The notes under the pieces were generated by a model, which was not told the origin of the DNA, made no database searches, and saw only the letters and a program-made list of their open reading frames with translations. A program made the position numbers and the translations under genes. 64,000 nucleotides of DNA from Corella eumyota. Lineage: Eukaryota; Chordata; Ascidiacea; Phlebobranchia; Corellidae. The stretch covers positions 12,090,001 to 12,154,000 of the forward strand of contig OY720098.1 in assembly GCA_963082875.1 (NCBI GenBank), given 5' to 3'. This document shows positions 24,266 through 38,134 of the stretch, piece after piece. Position 1 is the first letter of the stretch, and every line of letters starts with the position of its first letter.

Positions 24266-26434
24266 CAAATAAGCATATTACTAAATTATATATTTGAAAT
24301 TTCATAAACCTAAAATAGTACAGAAGTCTTCATATGCATACAATGTTTTTAATAATAAAAGTAATTTTCAAAAGTTTATGCAAGAAAAATGCATGTAGTA
24401 TTTAATAACCTAAACATATATGCACTTCTGCCTAAGCAATAGCTTCCATTTAACAACTGACTTTCTTGCAAATGTAAAATAATACACTTAGATACGTAGG
24501 CTATAAAATATGTTTGCAATTCTTAATACATTAACAAGAGATGTAGTTAAATAAAATTCTCACCCATTATTTATATTTTAGTTAATATTTAGTATTTAAT
24601 AGCTTAGTAGCTGAAAATTGTTGGAAATAACTAAAAAAGGTATATAAGCAATAAGAGAATAAATGATAAAAGTGTCATTTTTTGGGTGTTGTTACTTAAT
24701 TACTTAATTTAAATGCGTTTTCTCTAAAGATTTTCCAGCCGTGGTCCAAAAAGTATATTTAATTTGTTTTATTTTGTTTTAATTGAAGACGTAATAGCGG
24801 TGGTGTATTTGGCCTTTCTACAGATTTTAAACAGTTTTAACATCTAAAAAACGTTAACCTCATATGCATAAATTAGCAATATTTAACCCTCAAGTTCAAA
24901 AATGGCTAACATGTCATTGAATTACTAACGTTAAAACGATAATATTTACAGCAATTTTTAAACAACTTAATTCAGAACAATTTTTTTTTAACTATACAAC
25001 TAACAACTCCTAAAATTAAGTTCGGTTTTTGATTATTTAGTTCCGTTTGTATTTTTAAATTTAAATTCGTTTTGGTGTCTGCCATTCCATATAATTTTGT
25101 TTTATTGATTTTTTTTTAAGTTGAGATTTCTCTGTTAAAGATAACGATGACACTATCAATTAATGATCTAGGAACAGAAGTTTTAAAATTGATTAAACCA
25201 AATAATGTTGGTAAAGAAACAAACAAAAATAAAATTCTAGAGGATACTGCAAAGAAAGTTAGTCACCCTGCAGAGAAAATCGTTTTACCTGAATGCAATA
25301 TGGGAAAAGGAGGAGGAAACGATAACGAAGCCCGCAAAAAAAAAGAATTAACCGAAAGAAAAATAAAAAGTAATCTGAAAGGAGCAAATCCGCTTATTTC
25401 TATTATCAACAATGGGTCAGCCTTATACTGCAGGATGACATATTATATAGAAGATGGATTTCATTCTACAATCAATCCGAAACTTATCAATTGATTGTTC
25501 CACGATCCCTTCAACAAGCTATCACACGTCTAAAATGGCGCTAAAACATCTGCACAGAAGGTACTACAGTTATTTTTGTAGGTCCGACGTGCTTAAACTG
25601 TTAAAAGCAAAAAGTTTTACTGTTGAAAATAAAAAGCCTGGTTTCAAAACAAACTAAAACGGTGAAAATGTATGACTAAGGCAATTTGGAGATAAGCCTT
25701 GTGGCCCAAATAAAGTAGTTAAACGTATTAACGATTGTAGGGGTTGATTAATTCGATTTATATTTATATAGTTATATTGGTAAGGTCAATTGGTTATTAA
25801 TTGATTATTGTTGATTTGGGGTCACCACAGAAACTACCATAGCCTTCATTGCTTAAGTCTTATGATAAATCTAACTATTCGAAGATTAGTTATTTATTAT
25901 TTTAAGTTGTTGGTTCAATATGGCATTAAAATAAATAATAAATTTTAGCGTTTGTCTAAAATATAAGAATATGACGCAAGTAATTTAATTGTTTCTCATA
26001 TTATATTTAACGTACTACGAAAGATATAACACGGGCATATACTTAATAATTATATAACAAACTAAGTTGAAAGGCTAATTCATAAGACTACGTTTTTTTC
26101 TAAAGTTAAAGTTACAATATTACAACTAACATAATAACGACAACTGTAGTTGTTCGTCTACTATAAGGGTAGACGAACGCGTCTGACTTAAGGTATGTTT
26201 GCATCGGTGTTTTAACAGTAAAAACAATGGGCTTTTATACCTCACATGAATAAAGCGGCTGCTGTATTGCAATGTCTTGACCTTGAACAACCCGAATAAA
26301 CTCGTACCAAGGATTGATCATGAAATGATTAATCTTCACGAAATAACATATTTAATCCGACCTGTCAAGTTTATGTTTCATCACATAGTTAAAGACATAG
26401 GGTTAATTAAATTTTATGAACTACCTTATAGCAA
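24266..26434. repeat. A-type 3' flank block, copy 2
   Basis: Follows ST-C1 and ends at ttatagcaac before the Gypsy LTR. It includes the ~170-bp stretch missing after ST-A1, an AATAAA at 24354-24359, the small ORF at 25147 and the hairpin near 26150. It shares variants with the block at 44105. Confidence 0.8.
25147..25494 (+). CDS. Unrecognised 115-residue ORF in 3' flank
   Basis: Longest form of the small ORF: MTLSINDLGTEVLKLIKP at the start, a central GKGGGNDNEARKKKELTER, and CRMTYYIEDGFHSTINPK at the end. Basic, no signal peptide or membrane span. Nearly identical at 44987-45334. I cannot assign a family. The downstream AATAAA near 25707 would serve a transcript. It could equally be an uncoded remnant kept open by youth of the duplication. 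Confidence 0.35.
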   Translation: MTLSINDLGTEVLKLIKPNNVGKETNKNKILEDTAKKVSHPAEKIVLPECNMGKGGGNDNEARKKKELTERKIKSNLKGANPLISIINNGSALYCRMTYYIEDGFHSTINPKLIN

Positions 26435-26773
26435 CTGTAACCAAATTGTTTCGATCTAAAAGCTAACAACTAAATTTGGTACAGTTTTTGTCCCGACTCT
26501 GCATTAACGGCCCACCGGAAGACCAGTTGTAACCTTGCTAGTAGTAGAGTGAACTATAAATAAAAACTATTACGGTTTATTATTAAAAGATAACACAAAG
26601 CTAAAAGAGTCTAAAATATACAATAACAGTCACAAATCAGAGACAAAAATAAACACGTCAGTACACGAAGCACTCTAGTCAGAACTGCCAGAACAAAATT
26701 AAAAACCAAGTCGACCAACGATGGCACGTGACTTTAATAATTATCTTCCCCCAAAACAGTACAAAGAGTTATA
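26435..26773 (-). mobile_element. Gypsy LTR fragment at the unit 1/unit 2 junction
   Basis: Starts TGTAACC after ttatagcaac like the other copies. Similarity to the full 420-bp LTR ends at gagttata (about 26773), where integrin intron sequence begins. It marks the duplication breakpoint. Confidence 0.85.
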
Positions 26774-28641
26774 AAAAGTTGATTGAATATGTCCAAGTTT
26801 AAGTATTTCAGATATAAGAAGTGCAGTTACTAATCAGTTAATATCAATATAAATACCTTATAAATAAACTATATTTAAATAGAATAAAATTTACAGGTCA
26901 CAATATTTTTTAACATATATATACACTGTAACTACTATAGTACTCAGTCAAAAATAAAAACACATACAAATGTTGTTAGCTAAGAACTTAAACAATCAAT
27001 GATTACGTATCGAGCAATTTACGTCAGACAAAAAACTATAACAAAATCCCTTTAAGCAGGCATCTCTATGTTCATTTGTAATAATACTAAAGGCAGGCTA
27101 CAAACTACTGTTAACAAGTTAACATGTAGTGTATACTAATTTCATAATACATTCTAATAGGCTTGAAAATCCATGCGCTAAAAATCAAAAGAACCCGGAA
27201 TGCGCTCCGCCTTTTGGATTCAAACATCAACAGTCTATCTCCAGCAACTTGGACAACTTTCGAAGTAGTGTACAAAACACTAGTATTTCTGGAAACATTG
27301 ATTCACCGGAGGGCGGATTTGACGCTCTAATGCAAATAGCTGTGTGTGGTGTAAGTTTTTCCTTATCATATTTACTGATTACATAAACGGCCTTCGAGAT
27401 GACGAATTTTAATCGGCTTAATTAGACTCTACCTTAATTAGATTCCAGTTTTAATTTTTAGAACCGGTGCCTTGCTTGAGGATTTACTTACGATGTGTGG
27501 GTGCTATGTCTAGTGCAAATCCAATGCTGTTATAGTTAAAAATAAGCTACTTTAACAAGTTCAATGGATAATATTTTTTTTATTTAGGATCAAATTGGTT
27601 GGAGAGAGGATTCTACACATCTGATTGTCTTTACAACTGTTGCCTCGTTCCACATGGCTCTCGATGGAAAACTAACAGCAATTTTAGAAGCCAACGACAT
27701 GAAATGTCATTTGCGAAGGGTAATAAATACAAAACTATTTTGAAAGCAAATTTGTTTTTCATTTTAATATGTTTTACATTCACCTATCAATACACAAAAC
27801 TCAAAAAATATTTTGTAAGGGTGCTAATCCTTATCTTCCGGATGCAATTGTTTATGACAAGATCCAAGAACAAGATTACCCATCTATAGGCCAGCTAAGG
27901 GCTGCGTTTAAAGACAACAAAATCCAGCCAATTTTTGCAGTTACAAAAGAAGTACGCGGTCTTTACGAGGTATGAATACCAGCTGTGTTTTGTGATATTT
28001 GTTTTTTTTGTGAAGGTATTTTTTAACCTTCAAATTTATCAAACTTTTTACTTATATTTTATATCAAAGAACAATTCCAAGATTAAAATAAAATTCATGC
28101 TTTTAAAAATATAGGCTTTCTTAAAACATAATAAATATATTATTTTAGGGACTTAAAGATTTAATTCCAAACTCATTTGTTGATGAATTGGAGGCTGACT
28201 CAAGTAATATTATTGAGATTATTTCAACAGCCTACAACGTAAGCAATGTCAATTGGTTAGCCCCTTAATAGTACCTTATATAATAAACCTGAACTTTTTT
28301 TGGTTAGGCTGTATTAAATTGACTAATTTTTTCTTTGTTAGAGTGTCCTGTTGTTATATACTTTTACCAATTTCCAAAAAAAAAACTATTATGACAAATT
28401 GTTATGCCCATGATGGTACAACATAAACATTTTTTTAGCAACTAAAAGAAAAATTAGACATGTCTCTTGACGACAACAAACCAACTGAAATAGATTTAAC
28501 TTATCGAGTACTGTGTCCAAGCAATCCTGACTGGATACCCAACAGTCTAAGCTGTGATCAGATTCGTATTGGCAGTGAGGTAAGCTATACAGAGTACAAT
28601 ATTTCAAGTAGCAAGAATCATTTATAGCCTACATACATGGC

Positions 28642-29200
28642 TGTTAAGTCCATTTATATGAAAACTGATTTATATTTTCTCATTAATTTTAAATACAATT
28701 TCACACTCGGTTGGACACCATTAGCCGCTATTGTGCGCTTCTTTTTGGATCGCCTTATCGCCTGGTCATTTGAAGTTTTTCCCTTTTTTCCAGCGTTCTT
28801 AGTCACGTGATTTGTGTTTCGCCTTTTTTGTCTTTATTTGTATCGTAACTTGGAATAATTTTGGAATTCTACTTTTAGTACGTCATATATTTAGAATACG
28901 ATTCGCCCTGTTCTAACAATTCATAAATGGTCTTTAGTTAGTTTTTGTTAAAAGTAATATTGATTTGTAAGTGTTAAGCCAGTATTGTTTTTTGTTAATT
29001 GTTTTTCTTGTGTACTGAATATTGAATACATTGTAGAGTATTTCAATTGTTGTATCAGTCGAGTTAGACAGTTGCATTTCTGGGCCCATTATCGGTATTA
29101 TTTTTATATTAACTGAGATCAATCTGCGATCAAGGGGCGTATTTTATTCTCCGATCAACCTATTGTTGGTCACGTGGGGTATAGTTAGACAAACCCTAGA
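28642..29200 (+). repeat. BEL/Pao 5' LTR
   Basis: Matches 38135-38693 along its length. It starts immediately after host CATGGC. Confidence 0.9.
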
Positions 29201-29971
29201 TTTATTTATGAATTGTATGACATTTGGTCATATCATTGAGTTAGTATAGTTAGTTAGATTTGTAGATTGTTTGACTTAAGATCAAGTTTGGATTTATAAA
29301 TTGGGATATATAATTTCGAAAGGATTTTTTGGATTTACATATAAGAATGAATTTGGAACCAAGTACCAGCGGTCAAGCTTCGACATCGAAGCCCGTCGAA
29401 GAACCCAGTGTCGATCCGAAGTCTGCCCGAAAAAATGCTTTGGCAAATTTTACTCGAATTGAAAACCAGCTCCTTAAAGAAATCAATGCTCAAAAGGAGG
29501 CAAAGCTGGTCACTGGATGCAAAGCAGTTTTCGACACCGCCTACGATAAATGTTTATCGGCGTGCAACGAATTCTTGGCTGTTCAAGCTGAAGTTGAAAA
29601 GCCAAAAGCACAGGCCAAAATTGATGAAGTTAAAAGCCGATATGCGACAATGAACGAAAGGTATCAAAATTTTCTATCTTTGTGTGTAACCTCTGCTTCA
29701 CCAACACATGGAGCTCCCTCAGTAATTGGGTCCCGCCATTCTGGATCTGTTAGCTCGCAAAGAAGCAGAGGTAGCGTCGAGGCGCTTAAAGTTCAAGGCG
29801 AACAAGTTCAAAAGGAAGCTGAATTAAGTCTTCGTCAGCTTGAAATTCAAAAGCAACAAGAAGAAGAAGAAGAAGAAGTCCGCGAAGCCGAAGCCAAGGC
29901 TCGTGAGGTCGAAGCTAGGGCTCGTCGGAAAAAGCGCACTGCGGCCCTTAAAAGCATGGGCGCACAAATTG

Positions 29972-32685
29972 CAACAGGGGTCGCGGGCTTTATTGACACA
30001 ATGTGTCACAATATTGTGTTACTAGAAATGACACAACTTTTGTGTCAAAAATATAAAATGACACATATTTGGTGTCAATTTTAAATGACACAATTTTTGT
30101 ATTAATTTTAAATGACACAATTTTTGTATTAATTTTAAATGACACATGACACAAATCGCGTAGTTTTTGAGATATCGAAATTTGTAGGTAAATATTATAA
30201 ATAGGGAAATTCCCTACGCTCGCGATTCACGTGACGCACGACGTCATCGTCGTAAGATCATATGCTGGTAGACATAGGAAAATGACCTTATTTTGCCCTC
30301 TCTGAGCCGTTTGTTGTACTTTTTTAAATTTTTTTTTGCAGAAAACAAACTTAGCATGATAAGCAAAATGTATCCATATTATGTAAGACAGTTGTTACTT
30401 TTTAAATATTTTTAATTGTATATATTAGTATCCCTATGATTTAAACTGCAAAGCCCGATATCTCAAAAACGACTTGACCAATTTTTAAAATAATAGTATC
30501 TTCGTACAAGTTGAAAAATTACAACATAATTAAAAAAGAACTTCTTTGACCGAACCATCTCTTTAAATTAAAATAACTTTTATAAAAATGTTAATAAATC
30601 AGAAACAAAACTATTATAGTATGGTTAAACTTGTTAATCTAAACGATGTATGGCAGGAGAAAGATCATTTGTTGGTCTTTTATAGGATTGATTGTAAAAT
30701 TGCTTATTAGGTTGTTATCGTCAAATAAAAAAAAAACTACTCCGATAGCTTGATAAAAACATTTTTTGTCATATTATGTTATAATATTATCAGCAACCTT
30801 TTTTGATTTATTAGTAGGGGGTCGCTTTCAGTCAGATGTTAAGTTTTGTCGCTAAATTATCCGGACTTAACGCAACTGGAAAAGATTTTGCACTTCCGAG
30901 CGCTATTCGTGATGGATGAATTATGTAGCTTTACTATTTGTTTTGTATTTTTTGTAACGCCTTTTTTGTTTAATTAAGCGTAAGTTTGTATGCAATTCAA
31001 GAAAAACTGAAGTCACATGGTTGTTTTTTGGCAAGTTTTGGTTATTTCGCGAGTTAAAATTAACACATCATAATAGGCTATATTATTTTGATTATGTGTG
31101 ACCCTATGCTTATTTTTGGTCATGGAAAAAAAAACATTTTATAAAAATTATTATTTACAGAGTTAAGATAAATAATAAAAAATAAATATTTTAAAGTTAT
31201 TAACAATTAGTAATTCAATGGCTAGTGTTTTCTCGGGTGAAACATCAGACGCGTTTTAGCGACACTCAATGATAAAAAATGCACCGTGTGTTCGTTTTCC
31301 TTCAAAGATGATACATTCTGTCAATTTAGAAAAGAGTGGCTATAAAAAATCTAAAACTGAAGTGATAGATTATAGCGAACAAGAAAATTTGAAAGAAGTC
31401 GTGAAATATCTAAAAAAACATTGCAGATGAATTTGTTTGGTAACTGATGTTTTTATATTTTTGTTAATTTTTTTTTATACTTTTATTGCTAATATTAAAA
31501 GTTGTAACATTTATTAGAAATAACAAAGACCATCACAGCAAAAAACTTGCTGTTTGAAGTTTGTTAGGGGATGTCTTTGTGAACGGTTTAGCAATTGTAA
31601 GAAATATTTTAGTAAATAATGCTGAACTGGTAAGTTAAATTAGTTTGGTATAAAATTAAAAGCACTTCAAGTTGTTTTTTAAACCTCGCAGTTATACTTT
31701 TAAGCTAACTTAGATGTGCAGTAAAACAACCATTTATAAACTAAGTCGTGTACATTATTGCCAAAAGTTCCATTACATAACAATAACGTGTTTTCGAAAG
31801 ACATAAACCCAGATTTTTTTGCATTATTGATGCAGTTCACATAATATAGCTAAGTAGTGCAAAAATACTGTCACTTTTTAAAACATACCAATTAAAATCT
31901 GTTTATTGAATAACCAGTTTTAATTTTAATAGTACTATTTAACCAGTTGTTTGTATAATTTTATAACTGAGCAATACAAATTTTTAAACATCAGAAAATT
32001 TATTTAAAATTATTTTTAGGTTCTGCAAGAGCATATAAGGTTGTGCCACTGTTACAATTTTTTTTTTTTAATATGGAGTTTTGTTTTCCGATTTTCAATA
32101 AATTCAAAATAAAAAAGAATATAACTGATCTCTGAAGTTTTATTTACATTAATTCACCATTCAAAATCTAAGGCATATTATTAAAATTTTATTAAAAAAT
32201 CAGCACTAACGTATAACCAACAAAATAAATGTAAAATTATTTAAAATTATTAAATGTAAAAAATTAAGTAATAAATACCGTGATACAGAATAAAGCAAAA
32301 CTTAAAAAATCTAACATTGAAACTCATATTTCGACGAAAAAATCTAGAATTTAAACCTATAAACACGTAAAACCTCAATAGCTAACCTAGTCTGCTAGAG
32401 CAAAGCCATATAAATATATGGCTTTGTGCTAGAGTAAGCAAAAGATAGACCTTATTCACCAGTCTTGGCAGTAAATAACACACAATCTAAAGCTTTTCTA
32501 TGTAACAATTATCGTGGAACAAAAAAATGACACAACATTGTGTCAATTTCACGCAAAATGACACTATTTTTGTGTCACAGAAAATGACACAAAAATTGTG
32601 TCACAGAAAATGACACATAAAATGTGTAATTTTGCGTGACACAAAATTTTGACACAATGTGTCAAAAAAACCCGCAAGCCCATCT
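29972..32685. mobile_element. Non-autonomous DNA transposon nested in the BEL/Pao Gag region
   Basis: A 2714-bp insertion between two copies of CACAAATTG (29963-29971, 32686-32694). Its ends are imperfect inverted repeats over about 27 bp (GGGGTCGCGGGCTTTATTG versus GGGCTTGCGGGTTTTTTTG read inward), each running into TTGACACAxTGTGTCA. Both subterminal regions (29993-30155, 32526-32672) are packed with TGACACA and its reverse complement, a layout typical of transposase-binding arrays. The 8-9-bp duplication and the CAGGGG-like left end suggest a hAT-type element, but this is inference. There is no ORF of note, so it would need a transposase in trans. An internal hairpin lies at 32402-32425. 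Confidence 0.75.
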
Positions 32686-35600
32686 CACAAATTGAGCTTG
32701 AAAAGGAAGTAACCAGGGCTCAATGCAAAGTTCTTGAAGCCGAAGCCGAGTTAGAGGGTAGCGTTTTTGGGTCTGACGGATTCGTAGAAAGGCCATCAAT
32801 TTCGCTTCGACAATTCGCTTCACCAGCTGCTTTGGGATTGATCAAGCCATTAACAGCTTATCACCCAAACGGAGTGACCCGACCCCTATCTTAGTTACCC
32901 AAACGGGGACGGTGTATGATTCCACGCCTATTGTCAAAGAAACCCAGCAAAGTGTGCCCCGTAGCCAATATTTGCCAAGCTACTTAGCGCAAGACGCCAC
33001 CTTGCCAAGAATTACGATTGACAATTTTAATGGCGACATTTTAGAATATGATTCTTTCATCATGCAGTTTGATGAATTTATAGATTGTAAAATATCGGAT
33101 GACGGCGCCAAATTGCAGTTTTTGTTGAAGTATTGCACTGGCGAGGCGTTTGAGGCAATTAAAGGTTGCAAAGTTATTCGTAACCGAACAGAGGCTTACA
33201 GAGAAGCGAGATCACGACTTGATGAAAAGTTTCGTGCCAGTGATCTTATCATGGAGGCGGCAATGGAAACCATACTAATTGGGCCTCACATTTCTGAGTC
33301 AGATTCCGATGCTTGGAATAAATTGGCAGACAGCATGTACTACTGCAGCTGTACCTTAAATGCGGGAGGCTATGAGTCCGAATTAAACAGCCGTGAGACA
33401 ATAAGCAAAATCTATCGACGATTGCCCGAACAAGTGCGGCGTGATTTTATAAAAAATTTCAAAAGATAAAGAAAGAACCGGTAGGAAAACAACTTTCGAT
33501 GATTTGTTACAGTTCGTAAGGGAGTTGGCCCGATCATCAAGGCATTACTACCAGCGCATTCATTTTGAGCAATGCGATAAAAAATTTTCCGACATGAAAG
33601 GGAGGCGATTTCAATCGAAATCAAATCGGCCTGCCAGCAAGAGCTTTAACGTGAAGGAGAAAAGTTCGGCGCCATTATCATTTGTATGCTGTCCTTTGTG
33701 TAGGAATGGACACCAGCTGTGGCGTTGCGAAATCTTTAAAATGAAAACGTCGATCGATCGATATAATTTCGTGAAAATAAAAGGTTGTGTTTCAATTGCT
33801 TAAGAGAAGGCCACATGAATAACAATTGTCCGACAACAATGGCCTGCAAAACATGTAGCAAAAAACATCACACTTTGCTTCATTACAACAAACCACAACC
33901 GAATGAAAACTTAAACGCACCTACAAATAATGAGAACGCCAAACAAAGAGCTGTAACCGCCTGCGGTACACAGAAAAGTAAAAATGTGAAACGGTTCAAG
34001 GTGCTTCCAGTAAAGGTTTGTGGCAGCGACCCAAACAAAATCGTCCAAACTTATGCATTTTTGGACGACGGTTCCGACACAAGTATGTGTACTAAAACGT
34101 TAGCCAATCAATTGGGGCTTAACAAAATCGACCGCCATGTACAGCTATTTACAGCGAATTCACTTACCGAATATGATACCATTGTTGGAGGTATGCATAT
34201 TCAAGGCATTAATGAAATCGAGTCATTTAATGTAGACGAGCTTATTGTTTTAAACGACCTGGTTGATGGAAGTGAAAGTATACCCACTAAAGATGTAGCA
34301 AACCGCTACGCGCATCTTAATGATCTCACGTTTCCGAGACTTAAGAACGCAAAAATTGAATTGCTTCTTGGTAACAATGTACACGAAGCCTTTAGGTTAA
34401 AGGAGCAACGTGTGGGTAAACCTGGTCAGCCATTTGGCCTGCATACAGCGCTTGGCTGGACATTATTTGGTTCTGACTACTCTAATAGGTCAGATAACAA
34501 TGCACGAAAAATCAATTTTCTACATAGCCTAGATGGCATTGACGCTTCTTGTAGAATATTGGTCAACTTGTTTAATCAAGACTTTAAGGATTTAAACGAC
34601 GTTCAACGCCATGAGGCCTCAATAGAGGATAAAAGGGCTTTGGGAATAATGAAATTGACCGTTGAAAAGGTTGACGGTCATTACCAAATTGGGTTACCGT
34701 TGAAGGACGATCTTGCAAGACCGTCGAATAATCGGAAAATGGCTGAACGAAGGCTTCAGTACTTAAAGAAGAAATTGCAAGCTAACCCTGAACTTTTTTC
34801 CAGGTATAGGGATAAGGTTACTGAATATGTAAATAGTGGCCATGCCACAATGATTTTAGATGGTGAAATTAGGAATTTAAGTAACTTTAAATATTATATA
34901 CCTCACCATTTTACAGGGCCTAAATTTCGTATTGTTTTTGATTGTGCTGCTAAACATTTAGGCCTATCTCTTAATGACTATTTGTTACAGGGGCCTGATT
35001 TAACTAATAATCTGGTTGGCGTACTTTTGCGCTTTAACCAGGAAAAAATCGCTTCAGTTGCAGATATAAAGGGTATGTTTCACCAGGTGTTCGTTGATCC
35101 CAATGATCGGGATGCCTTTAGGTTCTTGTGGTGGCCAGAAAACGACATGTCGCGAACTCCGGTTGATTACCGCATGAACGTTCATATTTTTGGCGCGACG
35201 TCATCGCCGAGTTGCGCTGCATTTGCATTACGTAAGACAGCTGACGACAACCTGACCGGTGCGAACGAACAAACCCTGAGTACTGTAAGGCAAAATTTTT
35301 ATGTTGATGATATGTTAAAATCGTGTAGTAGTGTAAATGAAGCCTTGCATTTGTTACGTGATATTCAACCGCTTCTTAAAAGCGGCGGCTTCCATTTAAC
35401 TAAGTTTATTAGTAACGACAAAACTATATTTGCTTCTGTTCCTTCTGCAGAGTTGGCATCGTCAACGTTAAATCTTGATTTACATGAGTTGTCAACTGAA
35501 CGTGCGTTAGGTGTTTATTGGGACACCGCCCTTGATTGTTTTAAGGTGAAGGTAAACGTTCAATTAAAACCTTCCACTAGACCCATTGGGCTCTATGACC

Positions 35601-38134
35601 CATTGGGCTTTGCCCAACCATTCATTTTACCTGCACGTAAATTACTGCAGGAAGCATGCAATTCACAAGTAGGTTGGGACGATCTGTTACCCAACAGTCA
35701 TATCACTAAATGGAATGCATGGTTACGTAATCTAACCCTTTTGGAGCGTATAAGCGTTCCCAGATGCCTTAAGTCTTCTTTAAGCATGTTAAAAAGTATT
35801 CAGCTGCACACATTTTGTGATGCAAGCAGTATTGGCTATGGAGCCGTTAGTTATCTTCGTGTTGTTGATTTGCATGATGTGATTTTATGTTCTTTTCTTA
35901 TGAGCAAGTCTCGCGTTTCACCTTTGAAACCTGTAAGCACGCCGAGACTTGAGCTTACGGCAGCTGTTATTGCCGTAAAACTAAGCACGCTAATTCAGCA
36001 AGAGCTTGAGTATAAGCTGGGCGACATTTTCTACTGGACGGATTCGACGACGGTGCTTCAATACATTCTTAATACATCAACACGATTCCACACTTTCGTT
36101 GCCTATAGATTGGAATTTATTCACCGTCTTTCTAAACCGTGTGACATAGCATCTCGAGGTCTTATGCCAGACAAAGTAGATAAGGCCGAAATTTGGTTTA
36201 ATGGCCCGCAGTTTTTGGGTCAAGTTGTTAATGAATGGCCCGCTCGCCCACAAGTTTTACCACCGCTTGTCAACGACGATCCTGAGTTAAAACAAGAACC
36301 AGCAAAGTGCGATTTCACAAAAGAAATTAGCAGCACTGGCATTGAGCGCCTTTTTTCTCGCTATTCATCTTTTTCCCGATTACAACGCTGCGTGGCATGG
36401 CTTCTTCGTTATAAGCAATACCTGAGGTGAAAGGCTGAAACTCGAAATTTAGCAGCAAGTTCAACTTTGTTTAACACCAATTTTCTTAGTCGTCAGGAGA
36501 TAGATGCTGCCACTACCGCTATTGTACATGCTGTTCAGCGCGACGTTTTTCCCGAGGTTATTAAGTTGCTTTCTAACCATGAGAACTTTCAGTCGCCTGT
36601 AGTAATGAGTAAAGGAGAACTTCGCAATTCAAAAGTTCTCAGCTCGTTGCAAAAGTTGTCACCCATTTTGGTCAATAATGTAATCTATGTTGGAGGAAGA
36701 TTACAAAAGTCTTTGGTTGATAGGAATGCAAAGCATCAAATGATCTTGCCTTCAAACCACCCTGTCACTGCCCTCATTATTTCATCTCATCACATACGTC
36801 AAGGTCATTCCGGAACCTTGCATGTGGTAGCCTCTATCCGGGAAAGTTTTTGGATTTTGCGTGGCCAGGCAGCTGTTCGAAAGGTACTACGAAACTGCAG
36901 ACAATGTAGACGATGGAACGCGAAAATCGGTGAACAAATGATGGCTGGTTACTGCAAACAGGCCACCATTCACCTGTGTTGGTGTCGATTATATGGGCCC
37001 CATACCTGTCAAGCTGGGACGGAGCCAAGTTAAGCGATATGCATGTGTTTTTACCTGTATGGCCACCAGAGCAGTCCATATTGAGGTTGCACAGTCGCTT
37101 GAAACAAGTGCCTTTATAGATGCATACAGAAGGTTCATTTCAAGAAGGCCAACACCGAAACAAATTTTTAGTGACAACGGCACTAATTTCGTCGGTGCCG
37201 AACGTGAATTGCGTATGGGTATAAGGAAATGGAATAAAAAACAAATGCATGATGCTATGTTGCAGAATGAAATAGATTGGAGATTTAATCCCCCTGCTGC
37301 AAGCCATCAAGGCGGAGTATGGGAGCGTATAATAAGAACAGTTCGAAAAATTATACGTTCAATCACCGGTGAACGAGTTCTTGACGACTACGGTCTCATG
37401 ACGTTGCTCACTGAAATTGAAAGGATCTTGAATAACCGACCTTTAACCCCTATTAGTGATGATCCGCGAGACTTGGAAACGCTTTCTCCAAGTATGGTTT
37501 TAAAAGGAGCAATCGATATGTCATTGCCCCCTGGAGAATTTATAAAAGCGGATGGTTATAAAAAGTCATGGCGCCTGACCCAACTAGTCGTCGATCAATT
37601 CTGGACGCGATGGCTAAAAGAATATTTGCCGCTTTTACAATCGCGACAAAAATGGCTTCGGCCCGTGAGAAATTTTGCTATTGGTGACGTAGTGTTGATT
37701 GTGGATGACACAATTAAAAGAGGATACTGGCCGAAGGAAATTATAGAACAATGTGAAAGTGACTGTAATGGACTTACGACGCGTGCGTGTAAAAAACCGC
37801 CACAACGGTCCTTTGGCGGGATATTAGAAAGCTGTGCCTTCTCGAAGCGCAGCAATAACTTAAAACGCGTTTTTCTTTCATTCATTATTGCATGTGTCGT
37901 TATCATTTCACCTCATGTCACTCGTGTGAACTTTTGTATTTTCTTACCCTTTGATGTGTACGATTATCGTATATTATTATAATGTAATGTTTTCTTTTTT
38001 GACGATTATCTCACGTCATACTGTTTGCTGCATGCTCACAGTGTATATTGGTTTCGTTTTTGATATAATGTACTTTGTTTATTGTGAAATGACTTCGTAT
38101 ATTTTGTTGTGTACGCGGTCATTTGGGGCCGGAA

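Larger units (their letters stand above)
536..26773. repeat. Tandem segmental duplication, unit 1
   Basis: Order: integrin 3' half, doubled repeat, ST-A1, 3' flank, Gypsy, ST-B1, ST-C1, 3' flank, cut Gypsy LTR. The same order recurs from 26775. Sequence matching unit 2 starts at 536 (aaagttgattgaatatgtcc), inside an integrin intron. Bases 1-535 occur only once and look like the ancestral left flank. Confidence 0.85.

Noticed and set aside
28934-29122. Minus-strand ORF in the BEL/Pao LTR
   Set aside because: Non-coding LTR sequence with no motif.
29993-30155. TGACACA array as a CRISPR-like or satellite array
   Set aside because: Spacing is irregular and orientation alternates. It is better explained as the subterminal repeats of a DNA transposon.
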